Origin: Thermothelomyces thermophilus ATCC 42464
Taxonomy: Eukaryota; Ascomycota; Sordariomycetes; Sordariales; Chaetomiaceae
Length of the DNA: 64,000 nt
Reading direction: 5' to 3'
Assembly: GCF_000226095.1 (NCBI RefSeq)
Contig: NC_016473.1
Span: 3,844,001-3,908,000, forward strand
Shown here one piece after another: positions 21,001 to 33,300 of this stretch (the stretch's first letter is position 1; each line of letters opens with the position of its first letter). The notes below the pieces were generated by a model. That model saw nothing but the letters and a program-made list of their open reading frames with translations. It ran no database searches and was not told the origin of the DNA. A program made the position numbers and the translations under genes.

Positions 21001-24000
21001 GGTCCTGTATCGACTTGAGGAAACTTATACGCCTCCACCATAATCGTCGAATCGAGATTCGACTACTTAGTGACCTACAACCATTAGGGAGGGCAAATGT
21101 AGGAATGAACACAGAGTTGCCGCTTAGCAAAAGTTAGCTCGGGTCCAGCTAGGTCAGTGGCGAGGAAGTCATGGGGTGTGCAACCTTGGGCCGCGTAGCG
21201 GAAAGCTTAGGCTTGGTCAGATGCCGAGAAATCGACTACCAGGTTCGGAGGCACGCGCTGAAGATTGCCTCGGCGACCATGTATAAGCCTTATAGGTAAA
21301 TCAGAGGCCCAGAGACAAAGGAGTTTTTTCCGGGGTAAGCTTGTCCAGTCTCCTGGTGGTCCAGCCGTGGGAATGGACAAGGGGTCGTAGCTCCCCTCCT
21401 AATACCAGGGAGGAGAAGCAGTACGATCCTGATGAACCAGGCAGAATCGCCAAAAGAAAGAGGTAAGAAGGAAGAAAGAAATATCCCAAAAAAAGAAGGA
21501 GAGGGTACGAAAGTGACAAAGTGTCTCCAGGTCTTCGATTCAAAATATCAGCCAAAACCCTAGTAGGCCAAGAGAGGGGGGTGGAGGGGTAAAAGCGGGA
21601 GGGTGTGTGGGAGGGTGTGCGGTGCAGGTATCACACACGCGTGTGGAAGAGTGGGGAGGGCGGCAACAAGCGCTGACGCCGTCGTGGGTCTACTGTGTCG
21701 TTGGATTGGATTACCCTTTCGATATAATCCGTACTCTCAGCAATTTGAACGTAGAGAAGTGAAGTGTAAGAGTTTGTGGAACGGCGGCCAGAGCGGAGCG
21801 TAGGGGCCTCGCGCCTCCTGATAACGACAACAAGAACTGGAGAACGTGCAGGAGAAGAATGAGGGAGAAGGGACGCGGGCTAAAGAAAAGACGTAGAGGT
21901 AGCTACTTTAGGTCTCAACGGAGCAGCGGGAAGGTACCTTCAAGTCCCCGTCGGGAGCGTACTAGTATACAAAATACATCAGGTACAGACAGGAGATGAT
22001 GGGAGCCCTCCCGCCAACGAAGAGCCATATGGGGAAGAAAAAAAATTGAATGCATATACGCTTGTATCTCCATGCTACGACTAACATCAACTGTTGGTTG
22101 AAGTGGCGTAGCGATCTCGTCCGAGGCCGCGCGCAGACCAGAGCAGCAGACGACGTTGGAAAAGTCATGTGGGCTTCAGTGCAAAGAACAGGGCAGGGGG
22201 ATGCAGGGCGATTGGGCGGGAAGATGCAGGCGGATGAATCGAACAGGCAGGCTAACAACTGAGTCATCCATAGAAACGGCGATACGGGAAGACCAGAGAA
22301 GGAGCGGCAAGCCACTTGACGGGGTAAGGCGAGCCATGCAGTTGCAGTGCAGCGACAGTGCAGTACCTGGGAAGCTGCGAATGATCGAGGCAACCAGCGG
22401 CAGGAGGTAGTAAAGCGGTGCGAATGGTGGGATGCCCGGAAGTGGGGACAGGATAAGCGCGGCCCGGTGGAGCCCGCGAGCTTTTGGGGCAGGGCGGGCG
22501 CGGAGCAGAAAACTGGAGCCACTCAGGGTCGGCGTTCGCCTGGGCCCTCAAGCTCCGTTTGCGGGCCCTGCTGTGCATTTACTAGTACACTAACTACGTG
22601 CCTGTCAGGGCGGTTTCGTTGCTGCTCGCCACTGGCGCTGCGCCGCGATGCACGCAAGACAGCCCTGGATGCTGCAGGAGGCGCATACCCTATGAGGGCT
22701 CAAAAGGCACATTTTGAGGTGTCATTGGGCAGCAGACCCTCGACGCCCAGCGCGGGAATCTTGCTGCATTCGGTACTCCATACATCCTGAGCAAGTTCAG
22801 ATCAGAAGAAACCTCTTCACGGTTTCGCGGTCATCTCCGGTGTCGGTCAGCGTTGTTGGATCGTCAATGCCGTAAAAAAGAAGAGAGACCAACAATAGGG
22901 AGAAGAGCTTCATAAGGTATGATTTCCCGCTCTCTGACGGGCACAAGAGTCGGAATACATACTTGGGTACACTAAAAGCGGCCCAAGACGGGATGTCCAT
23001 TGCCACCCCCGTGCCGGGCTTTTGCGGTGCCAACGGCAGCGATTGAGCGGTGCATGTGGGGCGATGTCTCGGGTACACTCCCACTAGCGTAATACAGTAA
23101 TATTTCGTGCAACTATGTAACTACATACCAAATACCTACTACGGAGTAGTGGTGTACACTTGGACTTTGAGCCTTGCACAGGATCTGGAGGTTAAGTCGA
23201 GACTACGCTGTCATCAGCTATATGATTCCGCATATTATTAATCCCGTAGGCGAGCCGTATAGCTCGTCATTAGGCGGTAGAAGAGAGACACGATGTCCGT
23301 CGCGCAATGCTGGAGTTTTCCTGCCTCGGGAGATGATCCATGACGACGATCCGGACGCTAAGGATTGTTTCGGGAAGGTCCCGTTTACATACTCCGTAAA
23401 CTACACCACAACGAATATACCATTACAGTACGTACGAACCCCTATAATGCGGGGATCCACGAGGTCGAGACTGAAGGGAACGCTACTGAACGAACTGCTC
23501 AACCGGTCGGGTTGATCAATGGGCAGTGCATCCCCGAGGGCGGGCGTCCTTGGCACGTACTTGAATGTACTGTACATACAATACATAACTACATGTATAC
23601 CTGTCTCGAGGGGACAGCGGAAGATTGATCTGGATGGGGCATTGCAATTTGCCGAACGCGCTCTAAGACGCACGAGATGATTTCTTCCATCTTCCTTGGG
23701 GATGGAGAAGGATTGAACGAGTGGCCACTATCTCAGAGTCGTCCTCGTAGCGTCAGTTAACCCCCAGTGCCACCCTACCCACGAGCAGGGTGTGGTCGTG
23801 AACTCTAGTCGAACCGCCGCGGTACAGAGGTTTGCCCTGCCATTCGTTGGCCGAGGGGTGGTTGCTCGTTTGCCCCGGGGCGGCGGCCAGCTTAAAAGTC
23901 GCCTAGATTTTCTGATTGGCAGAAACACTCGGATTTCTGACCAACCAAAAGCGCTTGTCATCGCGATCAATCACGAGAGCATTGAATTTTCTCCCACCAG

Positions 24001-25899
24001 AGGCTCCTTTTTTTCCTGCTGGATTCGGCAACGTGCATGAGGTCCTAATACACGAACCTCCAAAGAGACTCCTTCCCCCGAATTGCTTAACATCAACCTC
24101 CTCCTGATCGACTCGATCTTGCTGCATGCATGCATGTCTCACCCAGACATGCGAAGCATCTGCAAGACCGCGTAGTGTCCTCGCGGAGGGTGTGCTGCTC
24201 TGCTCTCTGGGTGGTCCACCAATCGACACGAGATCGACAGGCGTTGAGCGGAGGATGGATTGGCCGCATTTGCAGACGGGGTGAATGACGCCAGTTCGGC
24301 TGCTCGGTGACGGACAAGCTGCCTGCGGGCCCAAGTCCCTGCAGAGGAAGACTTGCATCTTGCTTTGAAAGTACACTACGTCGTATCGGAGATCTCGGCA
24401 GCTGAGAACAACGAGAGCATCAAGGAAAGAGGTTCGTGTAAGCCTGCCAAGCTGGGCAAGGCGGAATCCAACGAGCTCTGCAGGTTGCAAAACAGGATCG
24501 GGCAACGTCCACCGGTAACAACCCATGCTGACGGTTTTGCCGACGGTGAGCGGCTCCGATCGGCCTTTTTTTTCCCTTGCAGCACCGGCTCGTTGGGTCG
24601 CGCAAGTGTGGCGAGTTCGCAGCCCGGGGGGGGCCGCATCGCCAACAGCACATTGAAAGAGAGTTTCGCGAATCTGCATGCTCCGCCACAGCCCGGATCT
24701 CTGGGTCTAGCGCATACCCCGGCGCTGCTGAGGCTGGTTGACGTGGCTCAACTAAATGGTGGATCGTCACTGGCTGCCTCCGAAAACAACGTCGCCATCG
24801 CGTATCGCCCGTCATTCCTGCAGTACCTAGGTGTATAGTGGTTGATGCGTAAGCGGCCGAAGCAATTGCCTCACCGTAAAAAAAAAATTCAAACGAGGAT
24901 GCTTCTAGATATTGGCCGGTACCGTATTCATTACACTACACTATGTGGTTGCGATATTCAATGGAGGCTCCAACCATGTGTGTAGGCGCTTCCTTTGGTG
25001 GGTTAGCGCCAGGGCCGTGTCGCGCCAAGCTCAGAGTAACAAGGCTTGTCCCTGATGCAGCAGCGGCGTGGCAATTTTGATTGGCTGTTCATTGGCAAGC
25101 CGACAAACAAACCCAAGTTCGATCTGTTCTTGGGAGTCCTCAGAAGATGGTGTGCAGCAGTCTCCAACGTCACCTTCTTTGGATGATGGTATTGGTATTT
25201 TTGCGACGCTTGTCCATGGCGTCGCCTAGCAGAGCTGAACGCGGCATCTTGACGCATCACCTTCTTGGCTGAGATTGCAGATAAACCGTCAATCAGGAGT
25301 CGTCGCGCAGAATCATCGACGCCGTAATTGTTTCTTACACGTGACCGGAACTGGAAACGCAGAACGCAGAACCCAGAACGCCATAGGGCAGGCAACAAGG
25401 AATCTGACGCAGACACACTCAAGTGGAGGTAAGGTAGGTAGGTACCTTATGTACATACCTGTCCGGCACCTGTACGGATTACGACTCTGAGTACACAGGT
25501 ACGTTGCCCGGAACCATCATCAGCTGTCGGACAAGAGCGCTGGGAGCGACAAAAACGGCAAAATTTTGTGTGCTGCCTGCCCTCATTTCTGCCAACGTGC
25601 AGGTTGCAATGCAGTACATGCATCGAAACTCGAGATGGAACAAACATGCTCTGATCTACAAGCCTGGGCAGTTTGCTCAACCAGATAGTCTTGGCCTTCT
25701 CATCTCCACTCGACCATCTCGGTCTGGTATGACGGGACCGCGCACGTGTACACTAGCTTGCCTCCGAAGCCGTTGAGCCCAACTCTTATCCCCTGATTGA
25801 AAGGGATCCCGGGAATTCCCTGCCTGGTACACTTCAGTACATGATCCACAGCGCCCTCGGGTAGCCACATACCGAGGATGACGGCGAGTGATCTGCTAG
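21001..25899. other. 4.9 kb without recognisable genes
   Basis: The first part holds the promoter of the 1560-aa gene. Several frames of 100-260 codons exist on both strands (for example 23903-24679 minus and 24353-24838 plus, which overlap) but none resembles a protein family, and overlapping open frames on both strands are expected in GC-rich DNA. Motif copies: TAATCCGTA at 21725, TACGGAGTA at 23140, TACTCCGTA at 23390 and TACGGATTA at 25473. A GTA/GGTA-rich tract surrounds 25430-25510. Confidence 0.4.
23140..23398. repeat. 259-bp segment bounded by inverted TACGGAGTA
   Basis: TACGGAGTA at the left and TACTCCGTA at the right bound a noncoding segment. The flanks share a CTAC tetramer, which is too short to be a convincing target duplication. 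It may be a short non-autonomous element or chance spacing of two motif copies. Confidence 0.35.
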
Positions 25900-26480
25900 T
25901 GCCGCTTACACTACGACCCCTGAATGATTGTTAGCTCGGGACTTCCCCCACATATATATACCAAATACAGGCACGATTTGCAAGCCACTAGAACGCAAAG
26001 AGCCAATCAAACCCACCCACTTCAGCCAGTCAACCTATATCGGTACAACAAACTGGCGATCAATGCCGTCAGCCGTATCTAATCTAACTACCAAAACCAC
26101 CAAAAAGTAAAGAAAATCAGCAAAATCAGCAACATCTACAGCTTTAAAAACAACGCGCGCGCGAAGCCAAATGAATGCGAGATGCCAGAAAAAAATCAGC
26201 TGTGGCGCGTAATCAGCCAGATCAGCCTAATAGCTATATAAGCCCTCTTCTCTCCTATTTATAGCTTTTGCTGAAGTTAGTCCATTCGATGACTTGGCGG
26301 TTATAGGCGGTCATGTATAATGATAGGGGATATACCAGGTACTAACTATAACTCCTTTTTGCGGCTATTTTGTATATATGTTTAGGTATCATTTTTGTCT
26401 TTCTAAGTATAGTTATACCGCTATAGTAGTAAATTGATTGGCTTTGTAACCCTTGTCTGGCCCACTAAAAGTACCAAGCT
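25900..26480. repeat. AT-rich, RIP-like repeat relic, family unknown
   Basis: Base composition falls sharply here compared with the GC-rich surroundings. TA dinucleotides are frequent and CA is scarce in the 26220-26440 part (runs such as CTATATAAG, TATATATG, TATAGTAG). That bias is what repeat-induced point mutation leaves in old transposable-element copies in Sordariomycetes. No transposase, polymerase or terminal repeat can be read with confidence, so the element type stays open. It looks old and non-functional. Confidence 0.45.
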
Positions 26481-27967
26481 AACGAACTTTCAGGGGGGGG
26501 ATTGTACACCTTGCCCCCCTATTCCCTGCTCCCGTTCCTCCTTCCCGCGGACAACACCGGGCAGTCCTTGTCTTTGTCTTGTGGCTAGCATCTTAGCATG
26601 GTCAGCAAGGACCGTCCCGGCCCGTGTCCGGACTAGCTCAAGCACCACACGCTGAGAGAGAGACAATGTTTCCAGCAGCATTTCCATGCCGGAACTGTTT
26701 CCCCCTTTCTTTTCCGTGTCTCCGATGGCGACAGGTCTTCCTCCGAAGAGGGGAAAACAGGAGATCAAGTGACCGGAAAGGCATGCAGGAGTGCGGCATG
26801 ACGCGACCTATGACCGTGGCCGACAACAGACATAGCCCCCCTTTTCAGCCGAGAGCGGGACAGGAGGCTGCCGGGCTACATGAGGAGAAGAGGGGCTGAC
26901 TGGCCGGCCGTATCTGTTCTATTCTACCGCCTATCTGGCCTATCAGCCCATCTTACCAGGACCATTCCCGCACCTTCATTGAGTTAGGACGTGCGACTCG
27001 GACTGTGTCAGAATTTCTGATATTGCCCCCTTCCTCCCCTCCCCCCCAATGCCCGCATCTCTCAACCGGGAACACCCCCGGTCCACCACACCATCCCCCT
27101 TTAGCGTCGTCAATCCTGGCTGCACTACATCCTCGACTATCCAACCGCCGCGAATATTCTCCACAATGTGATACGTTGGGAAGGGGGGCATTTGTTGTTA
27201 ATTGGACCTGCCATTGAACTGTTATTTTAATTCCCACGTCTCCCGGCGCTCAGGCCCCTTGACTTACTCGCCCTTCTCTTCACGTTGTTGTTCCCTGCCG
27301 TGGACCGGGACGAGTAGATAGTACCATTGAGATCATACGAACCCTCGGGCAATGAAAACGGAATTAAGCCCATCGTCTTCCTATGTGGTGCCGGGTTAAC
27401 GTTATCTTAGCAATACCCCCCATGTTTGCTCGTCGGCACTGGCTAGGTAGTTGCTGCCACAGGATCTCCAACGAGCCGCAATATCATCCACCCTCTCTAT
27501 AGGAGCAAAAGTCAGAGATTGCGGAGGCCAACTAAAACACACTATTTTGTCGGATTGGCCCGTCGATATCTCGCCTGATCAGCCTCAGCCCCATTGGCAC
27601 CAATGAACTGGAGAAACTCGGCTGCAGTACTGCGGGTATGTAATAGTTTAACTACACAGAAGCTCGCGGTTCCTATCCCCATCCCTGTCCCCTGCCTGTA
27701 TCCCGGACCAGAAATCGTTTTCAATATTCCCCCATCTGTTCACCTTTGAGATATGTTTCTCACCAATCACCAACAAAGTTGCGAGGAACATCGGGCCAAA
27801 TAGCCCAAGAAACATAAAGGGTCAACTGGATCCTCCCCCCCAGGGGTCCGATGAGAAGAGCAGGAGGCGAAGCGTAGTTGATTCGTTGGTAGGCCCCAAA
27901 GCTGGCCTTCGCGACCCACCAGTCCTCCCGTTTCCGAAAGGGTCCGATGATGACCAACCGGGGCGAC

Positions 27968-28006
<39 letters not shown>

Positions 28007-28089
28007 AGAAAAAAAAAAAAAAAAACAGCGTGAGTTTGTGATGATCTGTCAGACCCTGACCGACCGACCGACCGACCGACAAACCGACC
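26481..28089. other. intergenic downstream of THO1-like gene
   Basis: No gene recognised. The right end carries two A runs and an ACCG tandem just past the stop of the SAP-domain gene. The stretch 26.9-27.8 kb has short TA-rich patches and may include further decayed repeat sequence, but I cannot name it. Confidence 0.35.
27969..28080. repeat. A37 and A17 runs plus ACCG tandem
   Basis: A run of 37 A is followed, after CAG, by 17 A, then a short spacer and about six GACC/ACCG tetramer units. On the THO1-like sense strand this is a T-rich tract shortly after the stop codon. Confidence 0.95.
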
Positions 28090-29315
28090 TCAAGATGAAG
28101 CAGCAGTGGTAGTAGTAGTAGCAGTAGTAGCGGCGAACCTCTTCGCCCTCGCTTCCATCTTTGCCTTCTCCACGGGGTCCACAGCGACAGGAGCGGGCGC
28201 CTTATTCCCTCCTTTTTGCGCACCACCTCCCTTTCCCCCGCCGCCGCCGCCGCCGCCTTGCCTCCTGCCGCCGACCCCCCTCCCGCCTCGCCGGTGATGA
28301 TTCCTCCCACCACCACCACCACCACTGCCGCCGCCGCCGCCGCCGCCGCCGCGGTTGGCCCGCTTGCCGCCGCGCTCATAGTCATCCTCCTTGGCGGCAG
28401 CGCCGCGTTTGCGCGGGCGGTCGGGCAGCGCGCTGTCGAGCGCCGAGACGGCGTCGCTGGGCAGGCCGAAGCGGGCGGCGCGCGCGGCCTTCTTGGCCTC
28501 TTCCGACAGCTGCTGGTTGTCCGCGGCGACGGTGCCGAAGCGGGCGGCCCGCGCCGCGCGCTTCTCGGCCTCCGACTTGGCGTCGGTCGGCGGCAGGTTC
28601 TGCGAGAAGACCGGCTTGCTGCTCTCGTCCTTGCCGGCGCCCTCGCCTTGGGCCGGCGCCGCGGCCGCGGCCGCGCCCCCTGCGCTAGCAGCGGCCGGCT
28701 TGTCGCCATCCTGGGTTGGTTTGGCCGTCGTCGTCGTGGTGGTGGCGTCGCCCCCTTCAGCGGCGGTGGTCTCGGATGTCTTGGTGGGCGCCGGTGCCGG
28801 AGCGGCGTCGCTCTTTGTCTCCGTTGCCGTGGGCACGGCTGCGGCGGGCTTCTCGGCTGCAGCGTCTTTTTTGGTGGACGGCAGGTCGTCATCCTCGTAG
28901 TCGATCTCGTCCTCGGCAGGGGGCTGCTTGGAGTCTACCAAAAAAAAGGGGGGGGGAGGGTGGAGGCGAGCAGAGTCAGCGCAGGGCTCGTTTCATGGGA
29001 AATGTTAAAGCGGCGACAGCGCGAGTCGCACGAATTCCAATTGCCCGAATCAACCAGAAAAAAAAATAAAACAAGGTGTTCGATTCATCCGGGGAGAGCC
29101 GCCGCGACAGAGCGGCGGGTGCATGGAAGAGTGCTGCGGCCAAGTCGCCGATTGAGGAAGTGGGAAATCTTACCGGCCGCGCTCTCGGCTGCCTTCTGCT
29201 TGTCATTCTCTGTGAGTCGGGCTATGAGATCGGCTTTGTTGCCGGTATGAGGAAGGCCCCGTTCCACGAGCAGCTTTTTCAGCTCGGGAACCTTCATGGC
29301 GTTGTAGTCGGCCAT
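28090..29315 (-). CDS. THO1: SAP-domain mRNP protein (Tho1/CIP29-like)
   Basis: Two exons, 29315-29174 and 28934-28090, joined across a 239-nt intron (GTAAGA donor, TAG acceptor) to 328 residues. Nuclear RNA/DNA-binding protein that in yeast and plants loads on nascent transcripts with the THO/TREX export machinery. The SAP motif fills residues about 6-40 (MKVPELKKLLVERGLPHTGN then KADLIARLTE). An acidic linker, a long Ala/Thr-rich spacer, and two short repeats follow: AEKRAARAARFG and EEAKKAARAARFG. These repeats are the signature of the Tho1/CIP29 family. The C-terminus is RGG/poly-Gly rich and ends in an Ala/Thr tail after EKAKMEARAKRF. The start at 29315 is chosen because the SAP domain begins at once; the upstream open extension has no family resemblance. 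The intron is longer than average for the window. The low-complexity spacer could hide a further short intron, but the frame is open. Confidence 0.88.
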
Positions 29316-30334
29316 TTCGGGAGGCGATCGCGCTATTGCAGCGCAGGACGACCGAGTTAGACGGGGATTCTGGTCGATTTGTAATTCGCGCGATGTCGGA
29401 AAAACGGGGATGCCGTTCGATGCGCGAAATGTCGGGAAAGTCGTAGGTTGACAAGGAAGGGAAGTCGGAGAGGTGTGTGGTCGCGCAAGGAAACGCGTCG
29501 TTGCATCAGAGGACCGGATGCTTTTGTTCCAGAATAGGAATGGTAGGCTAGACTGACTAGGGGCTAAACAAAGTACGGATCCGTACTGCGTATCGGTCAA
29601 TAGTTACTATGTAAGGTATTGTCCGTGCATTCCCAAGGTGGCACTTGAGGCCGCACATGCTTACGCATCCGGACTCTCGTTACCTATTGCTCTGCGCGGC
29701 GAAACCAGTGCGCTAAAAGGTCTGACTCTGCAGTACGGACTACATAGTAATGCGCAGGAAGAAAAACACAAAACTGTGTAGCAACCATTCCATGACGTCG
29801 ACACCGGCGCATAATAAGAGTGCTCTCACAGATGTCAACCGACGACTACCGTAGCCGACGAAAAGTCAAGCTGACAGAAAAAAAAACTAAAAAACTACCC
29901 ATCCGCTATAATTAATGCAACCCATGACATCAACTCCATCGCCAGAGAAGGGGTATAGTGATGATGGTAAGTAACAAAGGAGAGAAGCAAGAATTATGGG
30001 GAACAAAGGCAAAAAAATATTCCAGCGCCCTCCACATGAATCCCATCAACATCCGAAACCAAAGAATCGCCAGAACTCCCCGACCTTCCTACCACAACCA
30101 AGCTGTGCCCGTTTCCAGCCCCGCAGCACCACCATCATGGAGTTATGCATCTATCTATCTATGCTGCCTCTCCATTCACCCCAGTTGAAATACAAAGGAA
30201 AAGAATAAGAAGTATAGCCCTGCTTCTTGTAGCGTGTGACATGATAAAAAGAAAGGGGAAAAAAAAAGAGAGAGAGAGAGGAAAGAAAGAAAAACACCTA
30301 AGCAAGGTCTTGCAAGAGTGCCCCGAAGATCTAG
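29316..30334. other. THO1 promoter region and DH/PH gene 3' flank
   Basis: No gene recognised. It contains a 14-bp perfect palindrome GTACGGATCCGTAC at 29573-29586, about 260 bp before the THO1 start, and purine-rich simple sequence at about 30250-30290. Confidence 0.5.
29573..29586. promoter_or_regulatory. palindrome of two GTACGGA halves
   Basis: GTACGGATCCGTAC is a perfect 14-bp dyad made from two head-to-head copies of the GTACGGA core shared by the dispersed motif family. It lies upstream of the SAP-domain gene. A role as a binding site is only inferred. Confidence 0.35.
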
Positions 30335-33300
30335 CTAGCCCATCATCAGCCCCGGCACCTCGGTGGTCAAGAGCTGCATGATCCACGCGGCCTGCTGCCC
30401 GCTCTTGCACTGGAAGCACCACTTGGTCACCCTGCCTGCGATCGCGCCGCTCCTCGGCGCCACGCCCACGTTGCCCTCCTCGTCCCTCAGGTTCTCCCAC
30501 ACGCTGCACATGATCCCCTTGTTCCCCAGCATGGTGAAGCACTTGGACCCCAGCACGGCGTCCAGCAGGATCAGCGGGCGGTCCGCCTTCTTCCTGGTCG
30601 CGTGCGTGACGATGATGCGCTTCTCGAGCCCGTGGTACAGGGGCAGCTCCTGGCGCACCCCCGGCGGCGGGCGGCTGATGTGCAGGATGCAGTCGCCCTT
30701 GTCCAGCCACCGGTTGTTCTGCACGTTGAGGTGGCAGCGGATCTCGAGCGGCTGGTCCGGCGAGAAGGGCTTGGCGAACCCAGTGCTCCAGCGGCTGTGG
30801 CTGCCCGAGTTGGAGAGGGAGACGGAACCGCTGCGCGGTGGCGTGATGGAGCCCGACCCGGAGCCGGACGCGGAGCTGGAGGTGTAGAGGCTGCCACCGC
30901 CGCCGCCGCTGCCCGGGATTGGTGCCGAGCTGGGGCGTTGCCTATCGAGGGTGGACTCGTCGATGTCATACGAATCGTTGTTACCTCCACCCATGAGGCG
31001 CCGGAGGAAGCTGGCTGCTGAAATCGTAGTCGATACGCTGCCTTGGGAGACGCTGGGGGCTCGGGTGGACGCGCGGTAGCTGTTCTTACGTCCAAGCCAG
31101 CCGCGTCGACGGCTGGAGCTGTCGCCATCCGCGCTCCCGTCGCCGAATGACGACTGCATCTGCCCGAACGATCGTACGCGTGCTTCTTCGCTGAGCTGGA
31201 TGTATCGAGCATTGTTCATCCGACTGTAGTGAACAGCCTCGTACAAATCTTTGGCCTGGTTTTGGCTTGACATACGGAAACGGAACATGCTGGCCTGGAT
31301 CTTCAGCCGCGACCCTGGCGACGCCGGGCTGCGGACCTCGAGATCGAGCGCAGTGCTGCGGCGGATCATCACCACCGGTGTCAGAACCAGAGCAATAAGT
31401 GGAACAATGGTTCCGGCGTCCTTGTCCCTGTTATCGACCTCGGACGTGCCCGAAGACTGCAAGGAGTATGCTTGACGGTCTGAGTGCTCTTGGGCGATGT
31501 GATGCACCTCCATGCAACCGGGATGAACAATGATGGATGCTGGCTGACCGTTGTTGATGTCTTTCCAGATCCCTTTTCTGCTGGACCAGTACGATACTGT
31601 GGCGACAAACTTCTGCACCGGCTTCTCCGCTCCCGCATCGTCTCCAGGCTGTGCCTGAGACGCCGAATGGGATGGCGTGATACTATTATCCGAAGCATCA
31701 GACTCCTCAGGGGCTGCCGCAGGTTCCTTGGTGCTGTATCCCGGTATGGTGTCGGGCACATCGTCTTCGTCCAGCTCGTCGCTGGACGATTGTGATGACT
31801 CGGATTCGTCGTCGCTCACGGCGCTTGAGCTGTCGGACGAGATATCGGATGGGTGATACTCGTGTTTCAGCGGGGATGACATGCGGCGCTTGAGTCGACC
31901 GTGAGGGCCCGAGTCCACTGGGGGAGCAAGCATGCCAGGGCTCTTGGGGCCGAGAGTGCGGTGAACGGGTGGTGGGGGCGCCCCGTCCTCTCGGAAGGGT
32001 GTACTGTTGGGCGGCGGTCTCACAATCTTGGGCACCTCATCGGGTTGCTGTTCCCACGAGAATGACCGTCTCTTACCCTCTTCAGAACGGTCCGAAACCT
32101 TGTCTTGCCTGGGGAGGGCCCTGGGCGGTGGTGACCGAGAATCGTCAGACGGGCGTGTGTGATGCTCGGACGGCGTCTTCGGTCTCTCTGTTTCGGACGA
32201 GCCCCGGGTAGACGTGCTTCGTCTTCGCTCGCCGACTGGGACATCACCCGCAGCCGACTTGGGAGATGCTGATCCTAGCACCATGCTGGAAGGCCTGGTT
32301 CGCGTCGCAGGTGGCAGAGGGTGGCTCCCCAGAACACGCAGCCAGTAGTCGATCTGCTCCTCGCTGTTTGTTGAGAGCTTGAGAAGCTCGAACCATTCGA
32401 TTCCGTTATGAGTCCCCCGGATCATGGCAATTAGAGACTCGTCGTCATCACCCCGTCGGCCAGAAATGTATTGCCGGGGTACCGGAGGAAATAGTAACCA
32501 CGATCGGGTGCCGTCTCCAAGCTCCCTGATCAAGATGTCTCCCTTGTCGCTGGGAACGGACGGTCTATCCCTAAAAATCAGTTCGACTTGGCATCCCAAC
32601 CGCTGGCCGCTCGAATGATTCAAATCAAGTGAGAACACGTCCAATGCGGCAACTTGCCGCGCCGGATTGATCATTACCCCTTCGAGCGGAAGTAGGTTCC
32701 GAAGGTCTCGACAGCGAGACGTGTCGGTGTTGTTTGCATCTTCATCCATCATCCGAGCGGTTTCCTCTCGGTGTCGCTTGCGAGCCTTCTCCTGAAGGCC
32801 CGTGAAGACTGCCAGCAACCGTTCGGTTTCAGGGCTCTCGGTCACTGCCACGGCAGCCTTTATGGCGCATGTCAGCAAGAGTCAGGACAGAAGCGCAAGA
32901 GATCAACCTACCCTGAGGAACTTGACCATCCTCTTCACCCGGATCAGGGGTCGCTTGAGTAAAAATGCGACATCCACGCGCTCTCCGTCCTCTCCAATGA
33001 CGTCGCCGTCCTCATTCCGAGGAAGCGCGTTCAGGAGCGAGTCGTCATCATCGAACTTGCCGTGTTTGGGCGCGAGATTGATGATCAAACCCTGGAAACC
33101 GAGCCTCCAAACGTCCAAATAATGGTCATAAGCCGGCGACACCTGCTCCATAAATGCGAGCAGCTCGGATATCTCGGCGAGGGGAACTCGTCGGTGGAAG
33201 TCCCTCAACTTCTCCAGCGCCATGCCCATGCTGACCACCGACTTGGCCGTAGCATCCGGCATGGTGTCGCGGGCATCGCCGTTCATGATATCCCTCAACA

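Noticed and set aside
23903-24838. Overlapping frames on both strands (258 and 161 codons)
   Set aside because: They lie antisense to each other, neither shows conserved-looking islands, and I could not extend either with introns.
27542-27724. Short minus frame in the 26.9-27.8 kb stretch as a possible retroelement relic
   Set aside because: Too short and without a diagnostic motif. No long terminal repeat pair could be matched by eye, so no element is claimed.
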